The notes beneath the pieces are model-generated. The model was not told the origin of the DNA. It did no database searches and saw only the letters and a list, made by a program, of their open reading frames with translations. A program made the translations under genes and the position numbers. A stretch of 64,000 bases of DNA from VRUE01 sp963712595 (GTDB lineage: Bacteria; Actinomycetota; Thermoleophilia; Solirubrobacterales; 70-9): contig CAVQIM010000004.1 of the NCBI GenBank assembly GCA_963712595.1, positions 310,001 through 374,000 on the forward strand. The letters are read 5' to 3'. Positions 8,465-16,578 of the stretch are shown one piece after another; the first letter of the stretch is position 1, and every line of letters begins with the position of its first letter.

Positions 8465-9256
8465 ATGATGGGCCGCCTCCCGATAGCGAAGATGCTCGCC
8501 GCCACCGTGGCGCTCACGGCCGTGATCTCGGCCGTGATGGTCCCGATCCATTGGGACGGCCAGGCGGCCTCGACGGCGGCGCCGAAGATCGACGATCTGC
8601 TCAACGTGATGATCGTCCTCTCGGCCTTCGTCTTCTCGCTGGTGATGGTGATGCTCTTCTACGCGCTGTGGAAATTCCGCGCGAAACCGGGCGACGAGTC
8701 AGACGGCGAGCCGATCCACGGCAACACCCGGCTCGAGGTGGCCTGGACCGTGATCCCGACGATCATCGTCCTCTTCGGCGCCGGCTACAGCTGGTCGGTC
8801 CTCAGCGACATCGAAAAGCCGGCGGACAACCCGCTCACCGTCGACGTCTTCTCCCAGCAATACGCCTGGAGCTTCGGCTATCCGGGCAAGGACAACGTCT
8901 GGTCGGAGGGCGAGCTGCACGTGCCGCTCGACCGCCAGGTCCAGTTCAAGATGCACTCCCAGGACGTGATCCACTCCTTCTGGGTGCCCGAGTGGCGGAT
9001 CAAGAAGGACAACGTGCCGGGGATCACGACGACGGCGATCGTGACGCCCGACAAGCTCGGCACCTACCAGCTGATCTGCACCGAGCTCTGCGGCTTCGGC
9101 CACGCTTCGATGCGGGCCAAGGTCGTGGTCGAAACGCCGGCCGACTTCCGCAAATGGGTGGCGGGGCTGACGGAAGAGGTGCCGGCGCCGCTGGCGGAGT
9201 CGATCGTCCAAGACACTGAGACCAACCCGGTGCCACTCGGCTCCGGCGGGGCATAA
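8465..9256 (+). CDS. ctaC: Cytochrome c oxidase subunit II
   Basis: Membrane-anchored subunit II of an aa3-type oxidase; takes electrons from cytochrome c. 263 residues: N-terminal hydrophobic segment (about 7-27), two helices (about 40-65 and 85-108), then a cupredoxin domain outside the membrane. The CuA site is complete: His in SQDVIHSFWVP and Cys-Glu-Cys-His-Met in CTELCGFGHASM. LEVAWTVIPTIIVL is the usual second-helix block. Followed after 10 bases by ctaD. Contrast the ligand-free paralogue encoded at 19157-19855. Confidence 0.96.
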   Translation: MMGRLPIAKMLAATVALTAVISAVMVPIHWDGQAASTAAPKIDDLLNVMIVLSAFVFSLVMVMLFYALWKFRAKPGDESDGEPIHGNTRLEVAWTVIPTIIVLFGAGYSWSVLSDIEKPADNPLTVDVFSQQYAWSFGYPGKDNVWSEGELHVPLDRQVQFKMHSQDVIHSFWVPEWRIKKDNVPGITTTAIVTPDKLGTYQLICTELCGFGHASMRAKVVVETPADFRKWVAGLTEEVPAPLAESIVQDTETNPVPLGSGGA

Positions 9257-9266
9257 TGGAGGCCGA

Positions 9267-11171
9267 ATGACGGCTGCGATCAAGCAACCGGGGTGGATTC
9301 GGGGCGTGCTCGGGGCGATTCTGGGTGCCGCCTTCGGCTTCGCCCTCGTCGTCGCCCTGCGCAAGGCCTCCGGCCTGCCCGTCTACCAGACCGAGCAGAC
9401 CGGCTATCCGCACGTAGTCGTGCCGCTGGTCACCGGCCCACTCGGCTTCCTCGCCGGCTTCGGCTGCTTCGACTACTGGCTGCGCTGGGCCGCCGGGATG
9501 CCGACCATTCCCGAGGACCACTCCCAGCACGGCGCGAAGAGCTGGAAGGACTACTTCCGCTTCAACACCGATCACAAGGTGATCGGCATCCAGTACGTCT
9601 GCACCACCTTCTTCTTCTTCTTCGTGGGCGGCCTGATGGCGATGCTGATCCGGGCCGAGCTGGCCCAGCCCGGCACCCAGATCGTCGACGCCGCCACCTA
9701 CAACAGCCTCTTCTCCACCCACGCGGTGCTGATGATCTTCGTCTTCGTCATCCCGGTCTTCGCCGGGATCGCCAACTACGTGCTGCCGCTGATGATCGGC
9801 GCGCCCGACATGGCCTTCCCGCGTCTAAACGCGCTCAGCTTCTGGATGCTGCCGCTGGCGGGCCTGCTCTTCATCGGCAGCTTCCTCGCCCCGGGCGGCG
9901 CCTTCGACGCCGGCTGGACCGGCTACGCGCCGCTCTCGACCGGGGCCCCGCTCGGCCAATCGTTCTTCAACCTCGGCGTGCAGTTCGCCGGCGCCTCCTC
10001 GATTGCGACCGCGCTCAACTTCCTGGTCACGATCATCACCATGCGTGCGCCCGGAATGACCTTCTGGCGGATGCCGCTGCTGGTCTGGGCCAACCTCTCC
10101 ACCTCGCTGCTGGTCGTCGCCGCGACGCCGTTCATCGCCGGCGTCCAGTTCATGGTGCTGTTCGACCGCGCCATGCACACCAACTTCTTCCAGTTCGCCG
10201 GCGGCGGCGACGTCGTCAGCTACCAGCACATCTTCTGGTTCTACTCGCACCCGGCCGTCTACATCATGATGTTGCCCGGCTTCGGGATCATCAGCGAGGT
10301 CATCTCGACCCACGCCCGCAAGCCGATCTTCGGCTACCGGCTGATGGCTCTGGCGCTGATCGGGATCGTCGTCCTCAGCTACTCGGTCTGGGCTCACCAC
10401 ATGTTCGTCGCCGGCATGTTCAGCTGGCTGCGGGTGCCGATGATGATCACCACCCTGCTGATCGCGGTGCCGACCGGGATCAAGATCTTCTCCTGGCTGG
10501 GCACGCTCTACTTCGGCAAGATCCATACGTATTCGACGGCGATGCTGTTCGCGCTCGCCTTCATCGTCACCTTCACGATCGGCGGCATCAGCGGCGTGAT
10601 GCTGGGCATGGTGCCGATCGACATCCACGTCTCCGACACCTACTTCATCGTCGCCCACATCCACTTCGTCCTCTTCGGCGGCTCCGTCTTCACGATCTTC
10701 GCCGGGGTCTACCACTGGTTCCCGAAGATGACCGGGCGCATGTACGACGAGAGGCTGGGCCGGATCCACTTCTGGGGCACGCTCTTCGGCACCTGGGTCA
10801 CCTTCATCCCGATGCACTGGGTTGGCATGGACGGGATGCCCCGCCGCGTCGCCGACTACGCGACGCAGTTCGGCGAGTGGAACCTGCTGATCAGCTGCGG
10901 CGCCTTCATCCTCGGCGTCTGCCAGCTGGTCTTCCTCTACAACATGGTCGTCAGCTGGCGCTTCGGCCCCCGGGCCGCGGCCAACCCATGGCGGGCCAAC
11001 TCGATCGAGTGGCTGGTTTCCTCGCCGCCGCCGATCTTCAACTTCGACGAGATCCCCCGTGTCGTCGGCGGCCCCTACGAGTTCGGCGTGCCAGGTGCCC
11101 GGCACGCGATCATGGCCGGCGAAAGCGCGGAGGTCGCGGAGCCTCAGCCGGCGACGGTGGGGTCGTCATGA
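9267..11171 (+). CDS. ctaD: Cytochrome c oxidase subunit I
   Basis: Catalytic haem-copper subunit, 634 residues. All ligands are visible: low-spin haem His in STHAVLM, CuB His and cross-linked Tyr in HPAVYIMMLPGFG, CuB His pair in WAHHMFVAG, and haem a3/haem a His pair in VAHIHFVLFGG. An N-terminal extension of about 85 residues carries two extra hydrophobic segments (GVLGAILGAAFGFALVVAL; VVPLVTGPLGFLAGFGCF) before the canonical DHKVIGIQY start of the core. Preceded by ctaC. Its stop overlaps the next gene's start (ATGA). Confidence 0.97.
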   Translation: MTAAIKQPGWIRGVLGAILGAAFGFALVVALRKASGLPVYQTEQTGYPHVVVPLVTGPLGFLAGFGCFDYWLRWAAGMPTIPEDHSQHGAKSWKDYFRFNTDHKVIGIQYVCTTFFFFFVGGLMAMLIRAELAQPGTQIVDAATYNSLFSTHAVLMIFVFVIPVFAGIANYVLPLMIGAPDMAFPRLNALSFWMLPLAGLLFIGSFLAPGGAFDAGWTGYAPLSTGAPLGQSFFNLGVQFAGASSIATALNFLVTIITMRAPGMTFWRMPLLVWANLSTSLLVVAATPFIAGVQFMVLFDRAMHTNFFQFAGGGDVVSYQHIFWFYSHPAVYIMMLPGFGIISEVISTHARKPIFGYRLMALALIGIVVLSYSVWAHHMFVAGMFSWLRVPMMITTLLIAVPTGIKIFSWLGTLYFGKIHTYSTAMLFALAFIVTFTIGGISGVMLGMVPIDIHVSDTYFIVAHIHFVLFGGSVFTIFAGVYHWFPKMTGRMYDERLGRIHFWGTLFGTWVTFIPMHWVGMDGMPRRVADYATQFGEWNLLISCGAFILGVCQLVFLYNMVVSWRFGPRAAANPWRANSIEWLVSSPPPIFNFDEIPRVVGGPYEFGVPGARHAIMAGESAEVAEPQPATVGSS

Positions 11172-12043
11172 GCGAGGGCTCCGAGGGGCGTTCCCTGCTG
11201 GTATTCCTCAACGAGGTGGCGGGCGGGAGAAAGCTGCTGCAGGCGGTGCGCGAGCGCGCGGAGGAGGTTCCCTTCGTCGCCGTCGCCGCGCCCCAGAACC
11301 AGCCCGCGGTCGGCCAGCTGATCGACTCCGGGGAGCTGCGCGAGGCGGCGCGGGCCCGGGTTGAGGTGACGATGTCGATCCTCGCCGAGTACGGGATCGA
11401 GTCGGTCGGAGAGGTGATGGACCCGCAGCCGTCGCTGGCGCTCGACGACGCCGTGCGCGCCCACGAACCGGGTGAGGTCCTGCTCTCCTGCAGGGCCGGG
11501 ACCCGCTTCGGGATCACCCGCAAGGACCTGGTCGAGTGGGCCAGGAATCGCTTCGAGCCCGAGCTGACCGTCACGCACATTCCCGTGCGGATCCAAGACG
11601 ACTCGATCCGCTGGGACGTGATCCACACCCTGGTTGTGGCGACGCAGACGGTGGCCACTCCCGATCTGCTCACCCGGCTGAAGGAAAGGGCCGCAGAGCG
11701 CCCGCACCGCTACACGATCATCTGCCCTCGCACCGACGACGTGACCGAGGCGCAGATCGTGCGCGACCTCGCCTCGACCCTGGCCGAGCTCTACCGCGCC
11801 GACGTCGACGCGACCGGGCAGCCGATGAGCCCCGACCCCTTCCGCGCCGTCCAGAACGCGATCGAGCACTACAGCATCGACGAGGTGCTGATCTCCACCT
11901 TCGCCGGTGAGACCTCGCGTTGGCTCGAGGACGACCTGATCGGCAAGGTCCGCGAGATCACCGAGAAGCCGGTCGAGCACCTCGAGGTCGGCCGGCCCGC
12001 CGCCGCCGTTGCCGCCGCGGTCGCCGAGGGGGAGGAGGGCTGA
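11168..12043 (+). CDS. Tandem universal-stress-like (USP/HUP-fold) protein inside the cox operon
   Basis: 291-residue soluble protein with two related alpha/beta domains: residues about 8-140 (SLLVFLNEVAGGRKLLQAV ... RITRKDLVEWAR-type end) and about 150-280 (VIHTLVVATQTVATPDLLTRL ... EVLISTFAGETSRWLEDDL). Each ends in a predicted AIEHYSIDEVLIST-like block that also occurs in the protein at 12815-13465, so the domains are paralogous. The gene overlaps ctaD (ATGA) and touches ctaE (TGATG), so it is made with the oxidase. A nucleotide-binding regulatory or assembly role is inference. Confidence 0.75.
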   Translation: MSEGSEGRSLLVFLNEVAGGRKLLQAVRERAEEVPFVAVAAPQNQPAVGQLIDSGELREAARARVEVTMSILAEYGIESVGEVMDPQPSLALDDAVRAHEPGEVLLSCRAGTRFGITRKDLVEWARNRFEPELTVTHIPVRIQDDSIRWDVIHTLVVATQTVATPDLLTRLKERAAERPHRYTIICPRTDDVTEAQIVRDLASTLAELYRADVDATGQPMSPDPFRAVQNAIEHYSIDEVLISTFAGETSRWLEDDLIGKVREITEKPVEHLEVGRPAAAVAAAVAEGEEG

Positions 12044-12672
12044 TGGAGAGCGCCACCGTCGCACTGGGGGGTCACGCCCACGAGGAGCACCATCACGGGC
12101 CGCCGGAGGCCAACCAGAGCTCGCGCATCGATCGCCAGACGCTCGGGATCCTGCTCTTCATCGTCTCCGAGGTGATGCTCTTCGGGGCGTTCTTCGCCTC
12201 CTACTTCTTCCTTCGCGTCGTCGTCGATCCGCCCAGCTGGCCGCCGCACCCCTACGAGCTGCCGGTCGCCGTGGCGGGGATCAACACGGCGATCCTCGTC
12301 TCCTCCAGCTTCACGATCCACTACGCCCTGGAGTCGATCCGGCGCGGCAACCACAAGGGCCTCAAGCTGGGCCTCGTGCTCACCTGGCTGCTCGGCGCGA
12401 CGTTCCTCTTCATTCAGGTCAACGAGTACGTGCACCTCGGCTTCAGCGCCCGCGATCTCGGTTTCGGCTCGATCTTCTACAGCCTCACCGGCCTGCACGG
12501 CGCCCACGTCTTCGTCGGTCTGCTCCTGCTCAGCATCGCCTCGATCCGCGCCTTCCGCGGCCATTTCGGCCCGGAGGCCAAGGACCATCTCGGCGTCGAG
12601 GTGCCCGGTATCTACTGGCACTTCGTAGATGTCATGTGGATCATCGTCTACACGACGGTCTACATCCTTTAG
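12043..12672 (+). CDS. ctaE: Cytochrome c oxidase subunit III
   Basis: 209-residue integral membrane subunit III with five predicted helices, the shorter five-helix form. A His-rich N terminus (GGHAHEEHHHGPPEAN) precedes ILLFIVSEVMLFGAFFASYFFLR, the conserved first helix with the membrane Glu. C-terminal GLHGAHVFVGLLLL and YWHFVDVMWIIVY are family hallmarks. The ATG shares one base with the upstream TGA and follows a GGGGGAGGAGGG ribosome site. Last gene of the functional oxidase operon. Confidence 0.95.
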   Translation: MESATVALGGHAHEEHHHGPPEANQSSRIDRQTLGILLFIVSEVMLFGAFFASYFFLRVVVDPPSWPPHPYELPVAVAGINTAILVSSSFTIHYALESIRRGNHKGLKLGLVLTWLLGATFLFIQVNEYVHLGFSARDLGFGSIFYSLTGLHGAHVFVGLLLLSIASIRAFRGHFGPEAKDHLGVEVPGIYWHFVDVMWIIVYTTVYIL

Positions 12673-12673
12673 C

Positions 12674-12795
12674 GCGGCCGCTGCAAACCGGCGCATCTCG
12701 GGGTCTTCGGTCGGCCTCCTCGGGTCACGCACAAACAGTGCGCTCCCCTCGTCGGCCTCCCTGCATCTCCCGACCTGCTTGGTTTTCACGGCCGT
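12674..12795. repeat. Nested stem-loop element downstream of ctaE (family with 40148-40253 and the left window edge)
   Basis: The outer arms CGGCCGCTGCAAACC and GGTTTTCACGGCCG pair imperfectly. An inner hairpin is formed by CGCAC and GTGCG around an A-rich loop (about 12728-12742). The flank CTCCCTGC followed by TGCTTGG matches the other copies in order and spacing. It could act as the ctaE terminator; there is no U-tract. Confidence 0.5.
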
Positions 12796-12814
12796 TCGGG
12801 GGTACAACTAGTAC

Positions 12815-13465
12815 ATGCACAATCCGCTGAGGTCAGAGGCTGACGCGTTTAGGTGGGTTGTGATCATCGGGGTGGGGGCTGTGTCGGTGATCGTGTTGAC
12901 GCTGCTCACGCGACCCGTGGTCGGGGTGATCTGGGCGGCGGCGCTGATCGGGTTCGGCGTTGGCGTCGGCTACCGCAGCTCGCGGGGGTCACTGCCGCGG
13001 AGCGTTTCGCTGACCAAGGGCGGGGACGGCAGGTTCAGGCTGCTGGTCGTCGCCAACGAGACGGTTGGCGGTGGGGCTCTGCTGGAGGAGATCCGCGACC
13101 GTTGCCGCGACCGCAAATGCGAGATCCGCGTGGTCACGCCCGCGCTCGTCGGTTCACGCGCTTCGCACTGGGCATCCGACGTGGACGAAGCGATGGAGCT
13201 GGCGCGGCAGCGGATGGAGCTGTCGTTGATCGCGCTCGGTGAAGCTGGCCTCAAGGCCAAGGGGGAGATCGGCGATTCCGACCCCAACATGGCGATCGAG
13301 GACGCGCTGCGGGTCTTCCCGGCCGACGAGATCGTCATCTCGACTCACCCGCCGGAGCGCTCGCGCTGGCTCGAGCACGGCGTCGTCGACCGCGCCCGCG
13401 AGCAGATCGACCTGCCGATCACCCACGTGGTCGTCGACCTGACCGCCGAGCGCGTGGTTTCGTGA
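12815..13465 (+). CDS. Membrane-anchored USP-like protein
   Basis: 216 residues: two N-terminal hydrophobic segments (WVVIIGVGAVSVIVLTLL and GVIWAAALIGFGVGVGY), then one alpha/beta domain (FRLLVVANETVGGGALLEEI ... SDPNMAIEDALRVFPADEIVISTHPPERSRWLE). The final block is shared with the soluble tandem protein encoded between ctaD and ctaE, so the two probably arose from one ancestor and may act together at the membrane. It follows the oxidase operon after 142 bases with its own short leader. The ligand is unknown; no clear ATP-binding GxxGx9GS motif is seen. Confidence 0.75.
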   Translation: MHNPLRSEADAFRWVVIIGVGAVSVIVLTLLTRPVVGVIWAAALIGFGVGVGYRSSRGSLPRSVSLTKGGDGRFRLLVVANETVGGGALLEEIRDRCRDRKCEIRVVTPALVGSRASHWASDVDEAMELARQRMELSLIALGEAGLKAKGEIGDSDPNMAIEDALRVFPADEIVISTHPPERSRWLEHGVVDRAREQIDLPITHVVVDLTAERVVS

Positions 13466-13532
13466 CCGATCCGTGCCAAATCCGGCACGTTCTGGTCTAG
13501 GTTCGAAACGTTCTGTCTTCTAGGCTGCCAGA

Positions 13533-13802
13533 ATGGAGCTGATGACCTCGCGCTGGACCGACGCCCGCCTGGATGACTTGAAACACCAGGTCGATGAGCT
13601 GGGCCGACGGATGGATCTGGGTTTCGCCGAGGTCAATCAGCGCTTCGACGCGATGAACCAACGCTTCGACGAACGCTTCGACGCGATGAACCAGCGGATC
13701 GACGCGATGCAACGCACGATGATCCAGTTCGGCGCGGTGATGATCGCGGCGCTCGTCGGCCTGCTGGCCACCCAGCTTGGCCTCATCCTGACTCAGCTTT
13801 GA
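13533..13802 (+). CDS. Short coiled-coil protein with C-terminal membrane anchor
   Basis: 89 residues. Residues about 15-62 form a coiled coil with near-exact repeats (NQRFDAM, NQRFDERFDAM, NQRIDAM), mirrored by repeated DNA around 13641-13710. A hydrophobic C terminus (FGAVMIAALVGLLATQLGLIL) predicts a tail anchor. Such small repeat proteins vary quickly in copy number. Function unknown. The stop overlaps, tail to tail, the end of the haem A synthase gene. Confidence 0.65.
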   Translation: MELMTSRWTDARLDDLKHQVDELGRRMDLGFAEVNQRFDAMNQRFDERFDAMNQRIDAMQRTMIQFGAVMIAALVGLLATQLGLILTQL

Positions 13803-14770
13803 GTCAGGGCGGGGGTTGGGGTCTCCGCCGCCCTGGCGTCTCCCCCGCCTGGCGGCTCGGAGCGCGTCCCGCGTGGCTCGAGGCGTCCAGCCGTCGCGAC
13901 GGCCCAGAGCATCGTCAGCCAGGTGATCGTGGCCAGGGCGACGTGGACCCAGACGATCTCCGACGGCAGCTCGAGCACCCACTGGATGCCCCCTACGACG
14001 CCCTGGAGGGCCAGGAGGCCGATCATGGCGCTCAGCGGTCGTACGGCCCTGCTGGCGCCGCCAGGGCGGCGCAGGAGCAGCCAGACGCCGATCGCGGCGA
14101 GGCCGAAGACCGTGGCGATCGCGGAGTGGCGTTGCACCACCCACTCGAGGGTCGATCCCCCTTGGAAGTCGAAGCGATGGACCAGCTGCCCTTCGTGTGC
14201 GCCCGCGTGGGGCCCCGATGCGGTGGCGATCGTCCCGGCGAGGATCGTCAGCTGCCCGAGCGGGACCAGGGCGCGAACCATCCAGACGCCGAGCCGATCG
14301 TCCGAACGGCGACGCTCCCAGGGCTCATAGCGCGAGCACCAGGCAAGCGCGAAGGAGGCGTCTAGCAGGAGCATCGAGAGGATGAAGTGGCTCATCACCA
14401 GCCCCGGGGCGAGGTGGTACTTGACGACCAGGGCGCCGAGGATCGCCTGTCCGATCACTCCCAGCGGCAGCAGCGCTCCGAACGCTGCCAGGTGCCAGCG
14501 GAAGGGCTGTCGAAACCAGGCGAGGATGCTGGCCGCGATAACGGCGATGCCGACGAATCCCGTCAGCACGCGGTTGCCGTACTCGATCACCGCGTGGGTG
14601 TCGAGCGGGGGCACCGTCTGCCCGTAGCACTTGGGCCAATCGGGGCAGCCAAGGCCAGAGCCTGTGAGGCGCACGCCGGCACCGGTGAGCACGATCAGCG
14701 AGAGCGCCGCGAGGGCGATCAGCGTCACTCGCGCGTAGAGCTTCGGCGTGATCTGAAGGCGGGCGCGCAT
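13793..14770 (-). CDS. ctaA: Haem A synthase
   Basis: Converts haem O to haem A for the aa3 oxidase; integral membrane protein of about 325 residues with eight predicted helices. Seen: GAGVRLTGSGLGCPDWPKCYG (the first periplasmic loop with its Cys pair), HAVIEYGNRVLTGFVG (haem-ligand His and Glu region), MSHFILSMLL, and the second-half His sites VQRHSAIATVFG and WVHVALATITWL. The start is the ATG giving MRARLQITPK; an in-frame TTG two codons upstream is possible. Ends with a Pro/Gly-rich polar tail. Neighbours encode cytochrome c and oxidase parts. Confidence 0.93.
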   Translation of the reverse strand: MRARLQITPKLYARVTLIALAALSLIVLTGAGVRLTGSGLGCPDWPKCYGQTVPPLDTHAVIEYGNRVLTGFVGIAVIAASILAWFRQPFRWHLAAFGALLPLGVIGQAILGALVVKYHLAPGLVMSHFILSMLLLDASFALAWCSRYEPWERRRSDDRLGVWMVRALVPLGQLTILAGTIATASGPHAGAHEGQLVHRFDFQGGSTLEWVVQRHSAIATVFGLAAIGVWLLLRRPGGASRAVRPLSAMIGLLALQGVVGGIQWVLELPSEIVWVHVALATITWLTMLWAVATAGRLEPRGTRSEPPGGGDARAAETPTPALTQS

Positions 14771-14814
14771 CGCCAACCGGATGATGCCAGCGGCCGCCCC
14801 GCGGCCGCGGCGGC

Positions 14815-15519
14815 TCAGCCGCCCTTCTTCTTCGCCCCGCCGCCCTTGGCGGTCGATTCGATCAGGTACTGGACGAGCTCTTCGATTTCGTCGGGTTTGA
14901 TGATCGTCCCGAAGTTGGCGGGCATCACATTGGCCGGGTAGCCCTTGGCGAGATGCGCGTTGGGGTCGACGATCGACTCGTCGATCATCGCTGCGCTCTG
15001 GCCGGGCAGGACTTCGTCCAGGTCCGGTCCGGTCACACCTCCGGCTTTGGCCGCGGAGAGCGTGTGGCAGCCGCCGCAGCCGTTGTTGGCGAAGACCTGT
15101 GCGCCGGGCCCACCGGGGACTTTCGGCGGGGCGGCCCCGGGCACGCCGGCATAGAGGCCGACGTAGGCGGCGACGTCCTCGAGGTCCTGGCCCTCGACCA
15201 CGTCGGCCGGCATCGAGACCGCCGGGTTGGCGTTGCTCGGGCGCGGGAACTCGACCTGCGCCTTGACCACGCCTTCGACGGTGTCGCCGCCCTCTCCGAC
15301 CGCGCGGGCGGCGGCGAAGGCGTCGTCGAGGTCGGGGCCGATCTGCGCCGTCGTCCCGGCCTCGGCCATGGTGTGGCAGACGCCGCACTTCTGGATGAAC
15401 AGCACCCGCCCGCGAGCCACGTCCGCGGTGCTGGTCCCGCAGCCCGAAGCCGGCAGCGCCACGGCCGCAAGGGCAGCGAGGGCGAGGAGCGGGCGGATGA
15501 GGTTTGGCAGCTTGGGCAT
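14815..15519 (-). CDS. Dihaem cytochrome c lipoprotein
   Basis: 234 residues. The signal sequence LLALAALAAVALPASGC contains a lipobox, so the protein should be lipid-anchored outside the membrane. Two c-type haem sites, CGVCH (about residue 45) and CGGCH (about 150), define two cytochrome c domains, with later Met candidates in VSMPADV and NVMPANFG. It is a likely electron donor to the adjacent aa3 oxidase or a link from complex III. Divergent from the CBS gene; a 122-base gap holds both promoters. Confidence 0.88.
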   Translation of the reverse strand: MPKLPNLIRPLLALAALAAVALPASGCGTSTADVARGRVLFIQKCGVCHTMAEAGTTAQIGPDLDDAFAAARAVGEGGDTVEGVVKAQVEFPRPSNANPAVSMPADVVEGQDLEDVAAYVGLYAGVPGAAPPKVPGGPGAQVFANNGCGGCHTLSAAKAGGVTGPDLDEVLPGQSAAMIDESIVDPNAHLAKGYPANVMPANFGTIIKPDEIEELVQYLIESTAKGGGAKKKGG

Positions 15520-15641
15520 ACGGCGCGAAGCGCGCCGGAGTCTATATGCCCGGCCCCCGCGAAAGCCGTTTGTCCAGGCGCGCAGGTCGGGTAGGCTTGA
15601 GGCGATCCTCACTAACTCGCGAACCTCAGAGGAGGCGGCAG

Positions 15642-16043
15642 ATGCAAGTACGGGAAGGGATGTCGGAGGTGGTCCTGACCGTCGGCCCCACGCACACGCT
15701 GCGCGAGGCGGCGACGATGATGACCGAGAAGGGAACCGGGGCGGCGCTGGTCAGCGACGACGAGACCCCGGTGCCGAGCATCGTCACCGAGCGCGACATC
15801 CTGGTCTCGGTCGGACAGGGAGAGGACCCCGACTCCGAGCGCGTAGCCGACCACATGAGCGACAGCGTGATTGCCGCCTCGCCGGACTGGAGCCTGGAGC
15901 GGGCGGCGGCGGAGATGTCGCGCCGCGGCATTCGCCACCTCGTCGTCTACGACGGTCCCGAGCTGGTGGGGGTGCTCTCGATGAGGGACATAGTCCGAGT
16001 GTGGACCTCGGAAGGTGCGACGTCCGCGATGACTCCAGAGTGA
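15642..16043 (+). CDS. Two-CBS-domain protein
   Basis: 133-residue cytoplasmic protein made of two CBS motifs (about residues 8-60 and 70-125), the minimal adenosyl-ligand-binding Bateman module. Seen: HTLREAATMMTEKGTGAALV, VTERDIL, WSLERAAAEMSRRGIRHLVV and GVLSMRDIVRVW. A GGAGGCGG ribosome site lies five bases before the ATG. Standalone CBS pairs often sense AMP/ATP or SAM; what it controls is unknown, though it sits among respiratory genes. A large inverted repeat starts at its stop codon. Confidence 0.9.
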   Translation: MQVREGMSEVVLTVGPTHTLREAATMMTEKGTGAALVSDDETPVPSIVTERDILVSVGQGEDPDSERVADHMSDSVIAASPDWSLERAAAEMSRRGIRHLVVYDGPELVGVLSMRDIVRVWTSEGATSAMTPE

Positions 16044-16157
16044 GAGCCCATCCTGGTAGGGGTTCCGCTTAACTTTTTCGGTGGGGCGAGCAGGGCTGCC
16101 GCCCAGGGCGCTCGACGAAAAAGTACAAGACGCTCCACCCCTACCAGGATGGGCTCT
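16043..16157. terminator. Large nested inverted repeat, probable bidirectional terminator
   Basis: Perfect 21-base arms (16043-16063 and 16137-16157) enclose a second perfect 9-base pair of arms, ACTTTTTCG (16072-16080) and CGAAAAAGT (16116-16124), and a central GGGC/GCCC hairpin. It lies exactly between two converging genes. Its complexity exceeds a simple intrinsic terminator. Confidence 0.75.
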
Positions 16158-16160
16158 TTC

Positions 16161-16454
16161 TTAGGAGCGGGGCGGGGAGATCTGTTCGACAGGCAGCACC
16201 GCGCCCCTCACGTGCTGCTTGCGGGGAAGCTTGTAGTAATTGCGGATCGCGCCCCTGATCATGCTCCGCAGGGCGAAGAGGGCGATCACGCCGCCGATAA
16301 TCGAGTAGATCCAGCCGCGGACCATGAAGCCCTCGGCGAAGATTCCGCAGACGGTGAGGGCAAGGGCGAAGCCGAAGACGAGCGGCGCCCAGGAGGGGCG
16401 CGGCGGGTAGACGAGCTCGCCCGGCTCCGGTATGTGTCGGTGCTCGGCGCTCAT
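16161..16454 (-). CDS. Small membrane protein, oxidase subunit IV-like
   Basis: 97 residues with two hydrophobic segments (APLVFGFALALTVCGIFAEGF; IYSIIGGVIALFALRSMI) and a basic C-terminal tail. The N-terminal HIPEPGELVYPPRPSWAPL followed by two helices resembles small cytochrome oxidase subunit IV-type proteins of actinobacteria; this is pattern-based. The ATG overlaps the stop of the 37-codon gene upstream (ATGA). Downstream of haem O synthase and the ligand-free oxidase pair, so it may belong to that complex or to the canonical oxidase. Confidence 0.6.
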   Translation of the reverse strand: MSAEHRHIPEPGELVYPPRPSWAPLVFGFALALTVCGIFAEGFMVRGWIYSIIGGVIALFALRSMIRGAIRNYYKLPRKQHVRGAVLPVEQISPPRS

Positions 16455-16564
16455 GCCGCGATGTAGAGCATCGCCGCGATGAAGCAGAGGGCGAAGATCG
16501 CTGCGGCGATGCCGCCGGCGAGCAGCCCCGCTGCCATGTCGCGTCTTGCGGTCTCCCGATCCAT
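16451..16564 (-). CDS. 37-residue single-helix membrane protein
   Basis: Short gene read directly from the sequence: it starts MDRETARRDMAAGLLAGG and continues with a single hydrophobic helix (IAAAIFALCFIAAMLYIAA) to a TGA that overlaps the next ATG. The charged N terminus and one helix fit a small accessory subunit or assembly factor of an oxidase. Its position, 14 bases after ctaB and overlapping the subunit-IV-like gene, supports it being real. No family name can be assigned. Confidence 0.6.
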   Translation of the reverse strand: MDRETARRDMAAGLLAGGIAAAIFALCFIAAMLYIAA

Positions 16565-16578
16565 CGACCCGATTTCTA

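Noticed and set aside
9293..11167. Long plus-strand frame continuous with the USP-like gene but overlapping ctaD
   Set aside because: Only the part from the ATG at 11168 is protein-like; the rest is Arg/His/Leu-rich shadow of ctaD.
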